Below are positions 15,283 to 22,394 of a stretch of DNA of 35,214 bases, in pieces; position 1 is the first letter of the stretch; every line of letters starts with the position of its first letter. The stretch is from DATHRK01 sp035465395 (GTDB lineage Bacteria; Gemmatimonadota; Gemmatimonadetes; Longimicrobiales; RSA9), in assembly GCA_035465395.1 (NCBI GenBank), contig DATHRK010000076.1:1-35214 (forward strand), read 5' to 3'. Made by a program: the position numbers and the translations under genes. The notes below the pieces were generated by a model. It did no database searches and was not told the DNA's origin. It saw only the letters and a list, made by a program, of their open reading frames with translations.

Positions 15283-15558
15283 TCAGACGTCGGGCGGGTC
15301 GTCGTCGGCGACGACCCGGAAGGCTGCCGTCGCGCCGCGGCGCGCGAGCACGTGCCCGACGCCGATGGCGACGCCGGACATCACGGCCCAGCCCAGCGCG
15401 TCGGGCCAGGTGACGCCGGGGGCCGCCGGATTCTCCGGTGGCTCCTCGTCCTGCGTCTCGCGCCACAGCAGCTTGAGGCTATGGTGCGCCAGCAGCCCTG
15501 CCGCGGCAGCCGCGAGGAAGATCCCTCCTTCCCAGAGCTTGCGTTCGATCCGGTTCAC
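15283..15558 (-). CDS. DUF4235 family small membrane protein
   Basis: 91 aa from GTG 15558, with GAGG upstream. Two hydrophobic segments (WEGGIFLAAAAAGLLAHHSLKLLW near 8-30 and ALGWAVMSGVAIGVGHVLARRGA near 52-75) flank an acidic loop. The protein ends in a short acidic tail. Both the length and the pattern (K-W...A..A....K..W, then AL..A..SG...G) match DUF4235 (PF14019). The function of this family is unknown. It follows the M14 peptidase gene on the same strand after 72 nt and could be co-transcribed. Confidence 0.8.
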   Translation of the reverse strand: MNRIERKLWEGGIFLAAAAAGLLAHHSLKLLWRETQDEEPPENPAAPGVTWPDALGWAVMSGVAIGVGHVLARRGATAAFRVVADDDPPDV

Positions 15559-15630
15559 TTCGCCACCTCGCGCCGGGTCATGCGCTCGCGTGGTCCCTCC
15601 CGGGGCCACGCCTTCCAGGCTCCCGCCCCG

Positions 15631-18600
15631 CTACTCCCATGCCACCCCGAGGTCGTTCCAGTGCAGCAGGGCGTTGAAGACCAGCGGCATGCTGCCGTGC
15701 GTCTCCCAGCGCCAGAACGGCCGTATCCCGAACATCACGATGTGACCCCTTCCCACCGGGGTGTCGGTGACCGCCGCCTTGCCCGCGAGGGCGCCGGCGC
15801 CGGAAAGCCCCCCGGAAAGGAGGAGGCCGGCGGCCTCGCCGAAGCGGATGATGGGACGCGACCGCGGCAGCGCGGTCGGGAACCGGTCCCGCGTTTCACG
15901 GGCGTCGCGGTCGGGCACGTCCAGGACGGGACCCCCGCCGAAGTACACCGGCAGGCTGTCCGCCATGGCCTCCGCATAGCCGTAGGCGATGGGGCTTTCC
16001 GCGCCGAGGCTGTCCACGGCGGCCCGCAGGACCGTCCCGCGCGCCGTCAGGCCGCGAGCCTCGTCGAGCGAGACGTCGCGCACCAGCCCGAAATCCAGCA
16101 CCATTCGGGACACGCTACCGATGGTGATGAGGGTGCCGCCGGCGCGCGCGAAATCCTCCAGGTTGGCGAGCCCCCGGAGTCCCATTCCGCCGGCCAGGTC
16201 GTCGGTCTCGTCGATGACCCCGATATGGCGATAGCGCTCGGTGCGTTTCCACGCGACCGGGGCGTCCAGCCGCGCGGCGCCGTGCACGATGTCGCGTGAG
16301 TCGCCTCGCGCGTGCGGAAAGACGATCACGTCCCAGCGCGATCGCAGATCCGAGCGCCCGCCCACGTCCTGCTCGGAGATGTAGTCGAACGGGATGCCGT
16401 GGGCGTCGAGCGCGTAGCGCACCCACCCGCTGTCCTGGGTGCGCCCCCAGGTGTGCACGAACGCGATGCGAGGGGCGTCGAGCTCGTGGCGCGCGACGGC
16501 CGGCGCCGCGGCCAGCCCCACCACGTCCAGGCCGAATTCTCGCGCGGCCTCGGTCACCGCCGAGCGGCCCCCGCCGCCCCCTTCGATCAGCACGGTGCCC
16601 CGTGGGAAGCTCCGGCCACCCGCCTCGAAGGCCGCCTCGGCGGCGAACATCCGCACCCCGCGGTGTCGGTACCGGAAGGAGATCAGCTCGTTCTGGCTGC
16701 GGTACGGGATCGCGTACCACGCATCGCCCGCGCTCGCGTCCAGGATGCCGGCCTGTACAGCGTCCGCGGCCAGCACTTCCATGGGGGCATCGAGGATCGA
16801 GGAGTCGGCCACCTCGATCGCCTCGACGTTGCGCAGCAGCGACAGCGTCCAGCCCGTGTCGTCGTAGGGGATCTGCTCCCCCTCGGGGTAGTTCTGGATG
16901 CCGAGGATCTGGCGCGCCACGACGTGGTAGGGCTGGTCCAGCCGGACGACCCAGTCCCCGGCCGCCAGCTCGCGGGTCGCCGATGCCTCCGGGGCGCGCT
17001 CCACGCCCGGCTCCGCTCCGTCGTCGGCCGGGCGCTCGGCGGCCTCCCGGCTCACCGTCGAGCGTGCTACGACGCGTCCGCTCGGGTCGACCCCCGTAAC
17101 CGTGATGCGTGCGGTCGCTGCCACGCCGTCGCCGTCGACGGGGGCATCGTCGGCGCCGACCTCGATCGTCACCGGCGCCGTGAGGCGATGCACCTCGACG
17201 CCCTGGTGGCGGAGCAGGTTCGCCAGGTTGGCGGCCTCCCGGGCGCGCGGCTGCGCGGCGGGAATCGCGTAGGCGTGGGGCGCCTCGCGCCGGCCCCGCT
17301 CGATCTGCCGCAGGCCCTTGCGGTAGAAGTTGCGCAGCAGCGCGTCGCCGTGGTCGGCCACGTACTGGAGCGCGAGCAGGAGGCCGGTCTGCATGTAATT
17401 GGTGTTGTTGCGGAGCGACCAGAGCACGGTGTCGGGCGGCGGGTTCGTGCGGTACCACGCAACCTCCGACCGGCCACCGATCACCTCCCACTCGGTGTCG
17501 GCGTCGCCCCCGAAGGTCTCGTAGAAGCGGCCGATGCCGTTGCGCAGGTTGCCCATGTAGAACAGGTAGCTTGGCGACCAGCCGGTGTAGAAGCCGTGCG
17601 TCCAGACGCCCGGCATGCCGCGGCGCGTCATCTCGGCGATCTCGTGGTAGGCGATCTGGTTCCACTCGCTGACCACGACGGGGTCGATGTACTGGTTGTA
17701 CGGACCGGTGCCGGTCGAGACGTAGAGCAGCGGCACGCTCTGGTGCAGGTCGTGGAAGACCAGCGGACGCCAGTCCAGGTAGGCCTCCATCATCACCTGC
17801 GTGAGCGTCTGCGAGAGCTGGAGTCCGTCGCGGTTGTTGTCGTGGTAGACGTACTTGCCCCAGTACGGCGGCGGCGGGAAGCCGGGCACCTCCAGGCTGT
17901 CGGGGATGCCGGCCTGCGCCTTCCACTCCTTCTCGCGGTAGTACCAGTCGACGATGCGGTCGCGGCCGTCGGTCTCGACCACGGGCGTGAAGACGAAGAC
18001 CAGGTTGTCCCGGATCCCGCGGATGAAGGGGCTCTCCTCGACGGCTAGGCGGTAGGCCACCTCCATCGCCATCTCGGGCGGACCCGTCTCCGGCGAGTGC
18101 AGGCCCATGGTGGCGTAGTAGATCGGCTTCGCGTCGGCGATGAGGCGATCCGCCTCCCCGGCCGAGAGGCCCCGCGGATCGGCCAGTCGCCGCGCGATCT
18201 CCTTGTGGCGGTCGATCGCGGCGATGGTCGCTTCGTCGGCGACGGCCACGGCGAGCATCTCCCGTCCCTCGTCGCTCGTCCCGATTACCCAGGTGGCGAC
18301 GCGCGGCGACGCGTCGGCGAGCGCGCGCAGGTAGCCGTTGATCTCGTCCACGTAGTGCAGGACGCCCTCGGCACCGATGACCGAGCCGAAGTGATCCAGC
18401 GGCGAGGGCACGTTCGGGTGGTCCGGCAGGTGATCGACGAGATCGGAAAGGAAGCGCGGCTCGGTGGTGTGGGCACGCACCCGCTCCGCGTAGGCGTCCT
18501 CCATCGGCTGCTCGGCATCATCCTGCGCCGCGAGGCCATGCGGTGCGATGGCGGCGGCGAGGGCGGCCAGGGTCGTGGCGGCACCGAGGGCGGCCAGGGT

Positions 18601-18705
18601 CGCGGCGGCGGCGAGGGCCGCACGTCGGAGCGGCGCTCGTGGGGAGCGCGCCGACAATGCTTGGGCGCAGCTAGCCGGAACGGAAAGAGCGCAGTCGAGG
18701 TGCAT
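15631..18705 (-). CDS. Exported M14-family zinc metallopeptidase with large C-terminal region
   Basis: 1024 aa from ATG 18705, with GGAG 8 nt upstream; a GTG 12 nt earlier is an alternative. A long Ala/Leu signal region runs to about residue 60 (HGLAAQDDAEQP). The carboxypeptidase domain spans about 80-430. Zinc ligands fit H203 and E206 in MGLHSPETGPPEM and a His in VFHDLHQS (about 321). The segment YHDNNRDGLQLSQ is the usual substrate-binding Asn/Arg region. About 590 residues follow with no M14 homology. They include a flavodoxin/GATase-like strand pattern (RIAFVHTWGRTQDSGWVRYALD ... WDVIVFPHARG). This arrangement is repeated in secreted peptidases of Gemmatimonadota and relatives. It probably trims peptides in the periplasm or outside the cell; the specificity is unknown. 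Confidence 0.92.
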   Translation of the reverse strand: MHLDCALSVPASCAQALSARSPRAPLRRAALAAAATLAALGAATTLAALAAAIAPHGLAAQDDAEQPMEDAYAERVRAHTTEPRFLSDLVDHLPDHPNVPSPLDHFGSVIGAEGVLHYVDEINGYLRALADASPRVATWVIGTSDEGREMLAVAVADEATIAAIDRHKEIARRLADPRGLSAGEADRLIADAKPIYYATMGLHSPETGPPEMAMEVAYRLAVEESPFIRGIRDNLVFVFTPVVETDGRDRIVDWYYREKEWKAQAGIPDSLEVPGFPPPPYWGKYVYHDNNRDGLQLSQTLTQVMMEAYLDWRPLVFHDLHQSVPLLYVSTGTGPYNQYIDPVVVSEWNQIAYHEIAEMTRRGMPGVWTHGFYTGWSPSYLFYMGNLRNGIGRFYETFGGDADTEWEVIGGRSEVAWYRTNPPPDTVLWSLRNNTNYMQTGLLLALQYVADHGDALLRNFYRKGLRQIERGRREAPHAYAIPAAQPRAREAANLANLLRHQGVEVHRLTAPVTIEVGADDAPVDGDGVAATARITVTGVDPSGRVVARSTVSREAAERPADDGAEPGVERAPEASATRELAAGDWVVRLDQPYHVVARQILGIQNYPEGEQIPYDDTGWTLSLLRNVEAIEVADSSILDAPMEVLAADAVQAGILDASAGDAWYAIPYRSQNELISFRYRHRGVRMFAAEAAFEAGGRSFPRGTVLIEGGGGGRSAVTEAAREFGLDVVGLAAAPAVARHELDAPRIAFVHTWGRTQDSGWVRYALDAHGIPFDYISEQDVGGRSDLRSRWDVIVFPHARGDSRDIVHGAARLDAPVAWKRTERYRHIGVIDETDDLAGGMGLRGLANLEDFARAGGTLITIGSVSRMVLDFGLVRDVSLDEARGLTARGTVLRAAVDSLGAESPIAYGYAEAMADSLPVYFGGGPVLDVPDRDARETRDRFPTALPRSRPIIRFGEAAGLLLSGGLSGAGALAGKAAVTDTPVGRGHIVMFGIRPFWRWETHGSMPLVFNALLHWNDLGVAWE
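18559..18612. repeat. 27-nt tandem duplication inside the M14 signal peptide
   Basis: 18559-18585 and 18586-18612 match at 24 of 27 positions, and a partial third unit follows. The repeat is in frame and duplicates nine Ala/Leu-rich residues of the hydrophobic core. This explains the unusually long signal region. Confidence 0.7.
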
Positions 18706-18905
18706 GGGTGTCTCCACGGCGTTCGAGCGGACGTGCGGAACGGCGCCGCGTCGAGCCGGCCCGGTACGCGCGTCCGACGCGTCTCGGGGCCGGCCAGGAG
18801 CGGTCGATCTCGCGGCAACCTAGGCGCGGGCGCGGCGGCGCGCACAGAGACCACGACCACGCCGCAAGCGGATGTCCGCCGCGCCACGGCGGGGGGGGCG
18901 AACCG

Positions 18906-19118
18906 CTAGGCGTCATCCTCCGTCCGCAGGTCCACCGCGGGGCCCGCCTCTGCCCAGCGGACCGTGACCGACCACGGCCGGCAGCATACTTCGCAGTCCT
19001 CCACGTACTGCTGCTCGACGCCTCCGGCAGGATCGACGAGGAGATCGACGGAGGCGGCGCAGTAGGGGCACCGCGACCTCACGGCGTCCACGCCCGACGC
19101 GACCGGCCGCTCCTGCAT
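18906..19118 (-). CDS. CPXCG-motif cysteine-rich small protein
   Basis: 70 aa from ATG 19118. Two CxxC pairs (RCPYCAASVDLLVD and EDCEVCCRPWSV) with a spacing of about 24 residues form a small zinc ribbon. The length and the QYVEDCEVCCRPW block match the CPXCG cysteine-rich family (PF14255). Its role is unknown, but it is often near nucleic-acid or stress genes. It starts 8 nt after the stop of the DksA-like gene, so the two are probably one operon. The second motif has three cysteines in four positions (CEVCC). Confidence 0.88.
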   Translation of the reverse strand: MQERPVASGVDAVRSRCPYCAASVDLLVDPAGGVEQQYVEDCEVCCRPWSVTVRWAEAGPAVDLRTEDDA

Positions 19119-19126
19119 CGGCTGCC

Positions 19127-19516
19127 TCAGGCTTCCGGGTCGCGCGGCGTCGCGTCGTCCGGCGCCTCGTCCGCCAGCACCCGCGTCCAGGGCATCAGGT
19201 CGAGGCGCTCGAACGGGATCGGCTCCCCGGAAACCCGCGACACCCCGTAGGACTCCGGTTCCTCGCGCAGCAGCGTGAGGGCGTCGTCGATCCGTTCCAC
19301 GAGCGCCGTCGTGTGCTCGGCGAGCGCCTGGTCCCGCTCGCGCTCGGCGACGTCGGCGCCGAGATCGGCGAGGTGCGAGGGGAACTTGGACAGGTCGCCG
19401 GCGGAGGTGCCGAGGGGCTCGGCGATGTCGCCGGCGAGGCGCTGCAGGGCGGCGACCGCTCGCTCGCGCTCCTCCAGCAGGCGCTTCTCCAGGTGGGCGC
19501 GCTGTTCGTCGGTCAT
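19127..19516 (-). CDS. TraR/DksA-like protein lacking its zinc-finger cysteines
   Basis: 129 aa from ATG 19516, with AAAGGA upstream. A long coiled coil (1-85) contains HLADLGADVAERERDQAL, the conserved turn of the DksA/TraR group. It is followed by the globular part ESYGVSRVSGEPIPFERLDLMPWTRVLADE. In classical members the last block reads YGxCxxCGxPI...P.tRyCxxC. Here the four cysteines are replaced by S93, S96, about L114 and about E117, so no C4 zinc finger can form. Zinc-independent DksA paralogues exist, but usually retain one Cys. Family members bind the RNA-polymerase secondary channel and modulate initiation. Whether this one does so is inference. Confidence 0.85.
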   Translation of the reverse strand: MTDEQRAHLEKRLLEERERAVAALQRLAGDIAEPLGTSAGDLSKFPSHLADLGADVAERERDQALAEHTTALVERIDDALTLLREEPESYGVSRVSGEPIPFERLDLMPWTRVLADEAPDDATPRDPEA

Positions 19517-19616
19517 CGGGTCCTTTCGGGTCCTTGGGTCCGCCCGCGCACGCGGGCCGCGCTTCCGCGGCCGACGGGTGCAAGCGGCGTTCCTCCCGCC
19601 CGTAAGCCGCCGGCCC

Positions 19617-20153
19617 TCACATCCGCGGCAGGTACTCCTCGGGAATCGGACCCGCGCCGTTCTCCTCGTCCCAGGCGATCGATACGATCCACCAACGGCC
19701 CTCGCGGAAGGCCAGGTTGAAGGAGTTGATGCCCCGCCCGAGGATCTGGTCGTCGTCCCAGAAGTGCTTCTGGTAGGTGCTCATGGCCTGCGCGATGTCC
19801 CCGTAGCGGTTCACCGTGATGTGCACGTGCTCCTCGGCGAAGCCGCGATCCTGCTCGCCGCCCACGTCGGTGGCCTGGTCCACCGCCGCCACGAACTCAT
19901 CGACCGTCCAGACGATCGGCTCGCCGCCGGTCTGCTCCGTATTCGGCAGGAGCAGCGCACCGGGGAGGTGGAGGGACCGGAACCGGGCCCAGTCGTAGTT
20001 CTCGCCCGGCGCCCGCGCGATCGATGCGTACGCCGCGAGGATGGCCGCCTCCGGGGACGCCACGTCCTCGGGCCGGGGGAGGTCCTGCGCGACGGCCGCC
20101 GAGGCGGCGAGGGACGTGACCGCGATCAACGTCGTACCGATGCGTGCGAGCAT
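19617..20153 (-). CDS. Exported NTF2-like / SnoaL-like protein
   Basis: 178 aa from ATG 20153, with GAAGGA 5 nt before. The signal peptide (1-22) ends at AVAQD. The mature part starts with a helix (PEAAILAAYASIARAPGENYDWARFRSLHLPGA) and ends with FNLAFREGRWWIVSIAWDEEN. This is the cone-shaped fold of DUF4440/SnoaL-type proteins, where the final strand WWIV is characteristic. Its ligand or enzymatic function is unknown. It lies in the same direction as the FMN reductase, 75 nt away. Confidence 0.82.
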   Translation of the reverse strand: MLARIGTTLIAVTSLAASAAVAQDLPRPEDVASPEAAILAAYASIARAPGENYDWARFRSLHLPGALLLPNTEQTGGEPIVWTVDEFVAAVDQATDVGGEQDRGFAEEHVHITVNRYGDIAQAMSTYQKHFWDDDQILGRGINSFNLAFREGRWWIVSIAWDEENGAGPIPEEYLPRM

Positions 20154-20228
20154 GCTGTCCTTCCGGGTGGGGTGGGTACACGCGCGCGGCCCCCGGTGCA
20201 CCGGTGATGAGCCGCGTTTCGCTGCCTC

Positions 20229-20822
20229 CTACGACCCCGCCGCGTGGTCCTCGGTTGGGGGCGGGCGGACCCGGCGCGCCCATGCGGCGAACTCCTCGAG
20301 GTAGCCGGCGATGAAGCTGCGCGTCCCCTCATCGGTGAGGCGGAGCGCCTCATCGAACTTCTCCTTGGCTCGCGAGACGGCGACGCCGGGATGCGGGAAG
20401 ATTTGCGAAGCCATGCCCAGCAGGACGACCTTGAGAATCTGCTGGCCGCGCATCGTGCCCGAGAGACCGGGGGCGGCGCCCATCATTCCGCACGGCTTCA
20501 TCGCCATCGGGGAGCGGAACGCTGGCCGGGAGACCCAGTCGATGGTGTTCTTCAGGACCCCGGGCACGCCGTGGTTGTACTCGGGCGAAACGAAGATGAC
20601 CGCGCCCGCGGCGGCGATGCGGCGCTTCAGTGAGGACACCGCCTCCGGCCGACGTTCATCGGTGTCCAGGTCGCCGTCGTAGAGCGGGATGGGGCGGATG
20701 TCGACGACTTCGATGTCGGTGCCTTCCGGGGCCAACTCCACCAGGGCACGCGCCAAGGCGGCGTTGAAGGACCGCTCGCGGAGGCTGCCAGGAATCGCCA
20801 GAACGTCCAGGATCGGTGCCAT
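20229..20822 (-). CDS. NADPH-dependent FMN reductase family flavoprotein
   Basis: 197 aa from ATG 20822. The flavin phosphate loop (GSLRERSFNAAL) follows the first strand, and SPEYNHGVPGVLKNTIDWVSRP is the isoalloxazine-contact region typical of PF03358 (azoreductase/chromate reductase/ArsH-like). Length and order are normal. It likely reduces FMN or quinone-like substrates with NAD(P)H. Its start is 120 nt from the divergent start of the truncated NmrA-like gene. Confidence 0.92.
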   Translation of the reverse strand: MAPILDVLAIPGSLRERSFNAALARALVELAPEGTDIEVVDIRPIPLYDGDLDTDERRPEAVSSLKRRIAAAGAVIFVSPEYNHGVPGVLKNTIDWVSRPAFRSPMAMKPCGMMGAAPGLSGTMRGQQILKVVLLGMASQIFPHPGVAVSRAKEKFDEALRLTDEGTRSFIAGYLEEFAAWARRVRPPPTEDHAAGS

Positions 20823-20930
20823 GAATCATCCCTCGCGGCTGGTGCGGCGAGACGCATCCGCTGCGGGTCCGCGCCGCTTCGATGCCCACCCGAATGCAAT
20901 GGCCGCGCCGGCGCGGCACCGAGAACGTCC

Positions 20931-20938
20931 AAAGGAGG
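20931..20938 (+). promoter_or_regulatory. Consensus ribosome-binding site of the truncated NmrA-like gene
   Basis: AAAGGAGG lies 4 nt before GTG 20943. A strong site in front of an internally deleted gene suggests that it is still translated. Confidence 0.7.
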
Positions 20939-20942
20939 CCGG

Positions 20943-21371
20943 GTGAACGTACTCGTCGTGGGTGCTACCGGAACGCTGGGAAGCGACATCTGCCGACGCG
21001 CGCTCGACGCCGGCCACGCGGTGCGCGCCCTCGTCCGCCCGACATCGGCCGCGGAGCGTGTCGACGCGCTGGGCCACGAGGCCGCGCGGGACCGGACCCT
21101 CGATCTGGGTGGCCCCCAGGGCCTGAGTCAGCTCGAGGCCATCGACGTCTTCCAGGAGGAGACCGGCCGGGAGCTGCGCGTCCACCACGTCCCCGAGGAG
21201 GCCCTGGAGGCGGCGCTGGAGACGGCCGAGCACGACCTCGCGCAGACGTTCGCGGGGCTCAAGCTGGCGGTCGCGCAGGGCGACGTCGTGGACATGGAGG
21301 CCACCGCGGACGAGTTCGGGATCCGCCTTCGCTCGGTGCGCGATCACGCACGGACGGTCACCGCTTCATGA
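20943..21371 (+). CDS. NmrA/atypical-SDR family protein with an internal deletion
   Basis: 142 aa from GTG 20943. Residues 1-47 are the Rossmann nucleotide-binding part of an atypical SDR (VLVVGATGTLGSDICRRAL). The sequence then jumps directly to what is normally the C-terminal third (DRTLDLGGPQGLSQLEAIDVFQEE ... FAGLKLAVAQGDVVDM). Full-length homologues are about 285-300 aa, so about 140-150 central residues are missing, with the frame preserved. The missing part normally completes the fold and substrate pocket, so enzyme activity is unlikely. The gene keeps a strong ribosome-binding site and no stop, so it may be a recent deletion, a regulator or a decaying gene. Its stop overlaps the ATG of a 13-codon minicistron. 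Confidence 0.75.
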   Translation: MNVLVVGATGTLGSDICRRALDAGHAVRALVRPTSAAERVDALGHEAARDRTLDLGGPQGLSQLEAIDVFQEETGRELRVHHVPEEALEAALETAEHDLAQTFAGLKLAVAQGDVVDMEATADEFGIRLRSVRDHARTVTAS

Positions 21372-21412
21372 CCCTGCGCGATCACGCGCGAACGGTCGCC
21401 GCTTCGTGACCC
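21337..21412. repeat. 38-bp tandem duplication at a gene junction
   Basis: 21337-21374 and 21375-21412 are two 38-bp copies with four mismatches. A third, partial copy (TGCGCGAC) begins at 21413, inside the start of the VOC gene. Each copy carries a C-terminal (RDHARTVxAS) reading and the stop/start overlap. Confidence 0.92.
21368..21409 (+). CDS. 13-codon minicistron created by tandem duplication
   Basis: ATG 21368 overlaps the TGA of the preceding gene (ATGA). The frame encodes MTLRDHARTVAAS and ends at TGA 21407-21409. That stop overlaps the GTG start of the VOC gene (GTGA). Its peptide combines the VOC start (MTLRD) with the tail of the preceding protein. It may only be a translational-coupling relay; no function for the peptide is implied. 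Confidence 0.45.
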   Translation: MTLRDHARTVAAS

Positions 21413-22257
21413 TGCGCGACGTCGGGCTGGGACCGGTCCGCCTCGCGGTGGCCGACGTCGACCGGTCGGCGACTTGGTACGGCCGGGTGCTCGGCCTGGT
21501 GCCCGCGCCCGAAGACGCGGGGCGAGGGGCCACGCTGGGGGTGCCGGGCGGAGACGCGCTGGTTCGTCTGGTCCCACGGCCCGGCGCCCGCCCCCACCCG
21601 GGCCGCGGGCGGCTCGGTCTGTACCACTTCGCCGTCCTGCTTCCCGATCGGGCATCCCTGGGCGCGTTCCTGGCGCACGCCCGCGCCCTGGGGGTGCCGC
21701 TCGGCGCGGCGGACCACGGCGTCAGCGAGGCCCTGTACACGAGCGACCCCGACGGGCTCGGCATCGAGGTCTACGCCGACCGCCCCGTGGACGCCTGGCC
21801 GCGCTCCGCGAGCGGCGGGATCGAGATGGGGACGGCGCCGCTGGACGCGGGGTCGCTGATCGCCGCCGCGCGCGACCGGTCGTGGAGCGGAGCCCCGGCC
21901 GGCACGAGGATGGGCCACGTGCACCTGCACGTCGGGGATCTGGCCGAGGCCGAGCGATTCTACGCCGACGGCCTGGGTCTGCAGCCCACGTTGCGGGGCT
22001 ATCCGGGCGCGCTGTTCCTCGCCGCCGACGGCTACCACCATCACCTCGGCCTCAACACCTGGGCCGGACCGGGGGCCACCCCCGCCGGGCCGACCGAAGC
22101 GGCCCTCCTGGATTGGGAGGTCCGCCTGCCCGATGACGGCGCGGTGCGCGCGGCCGTGGACCGCATGCGCTCGGGCGGGTTCGAACCGCTGGCGGAGGGC
22201 GGGGATTCGACGTTCGAGGATCCCTGGGGAACCCGTGTCGCGCTGAGGGTGGCCTAG
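21406..22257 (+). CDS. Two-domain VOC/glyoxalase-fold dioxygenase-like protein
   Basis: 283 aa from GTG 21406. Two vicinal-oxygen-chelate modules are visible: residues 5-125 (VRLAVADVDRSATWYGRVLGL ... LYHFAVLLP ... DPDGLGIEVYAD) and 168-280 (GHVHLHVGDLAEAERFYADGLGL ... DPWGTRVAL). Candidate metal ligands include H74, E121, H173 and the H211-H213 cluster. The arrangement resembles CatE-like extradiol dioxygenases and related glyoxalases of the B. subtilis YfiE type. The first module lacks the usual first His, so only one active centre, or none, may remain. Its start overlaps the minicistron by 4 nt. Confidence 0.9.
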   Translation: MTLRDVGLGPVRLAVADVDRSATWYGRVLGLVPAPEDAGRGATLGVPGGDALVRLVPRPGARPHPGRGRLGLYHFAVLLPDRASLGAFLAHARALGVPLGAADHGVSEALYTSDPDGLGIEVYADRPVDAWPRSASGGIEMGTAPLDAGSLIAAARDRSWSGAPAGTRMGHVHLHVGDLAEAERFYADGLGLQPTLRGYPGALFLAADGYHHHLGLNTWAGPGATPAGPTEAALLDWEVRLPDDGAVRAAVDRMRSGGFEPLAEGGDSTFEDPWGTRVALRVA

Positions 22258-22337
22258 CGGGTGGAGGCCCTCGGCGGACGCGGTGGGCACCAGCGCCACG
22301 ATCAGCGACCCGATGCAGGCGCCGGAGGACCGGTGCT

Positions 22338-22357
22338 CCCCTCGGCGGGCCGAGGGG
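22338..22357. terminator. Hairpin upstream of the intact NmrA-family gene
   Basis: An 8-bp perfect stem (22338-22345 with 22350-22357) with a 4-nt loop lies in the 137-nt gap after the VOC gene. It may end that transcript. The following TGTAGTATCTGG is the most A/T-rich part of the gap and could include a -10-like element, but no -35 match is convincing. Confidence 0.4.
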
Positions 22358-22394
22358 TGTAGTATCTGGTTTCCACGCCAACCCACGGAGACCC

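Noticed and set aside
16312..18048. A 578-codon plus-strand frame opposite the M14 peptidase
   Set aside because: The zinc-peptidase motifs lie on the minus strand. This frame shows no signal peptide or known motif.
19555..19572. A 7-bp hairpin after the NTF2-like gene as a terminator
   Set aside because: The stem is short, there is no T tract, and GC-rich stems of this size are expected by chance here.
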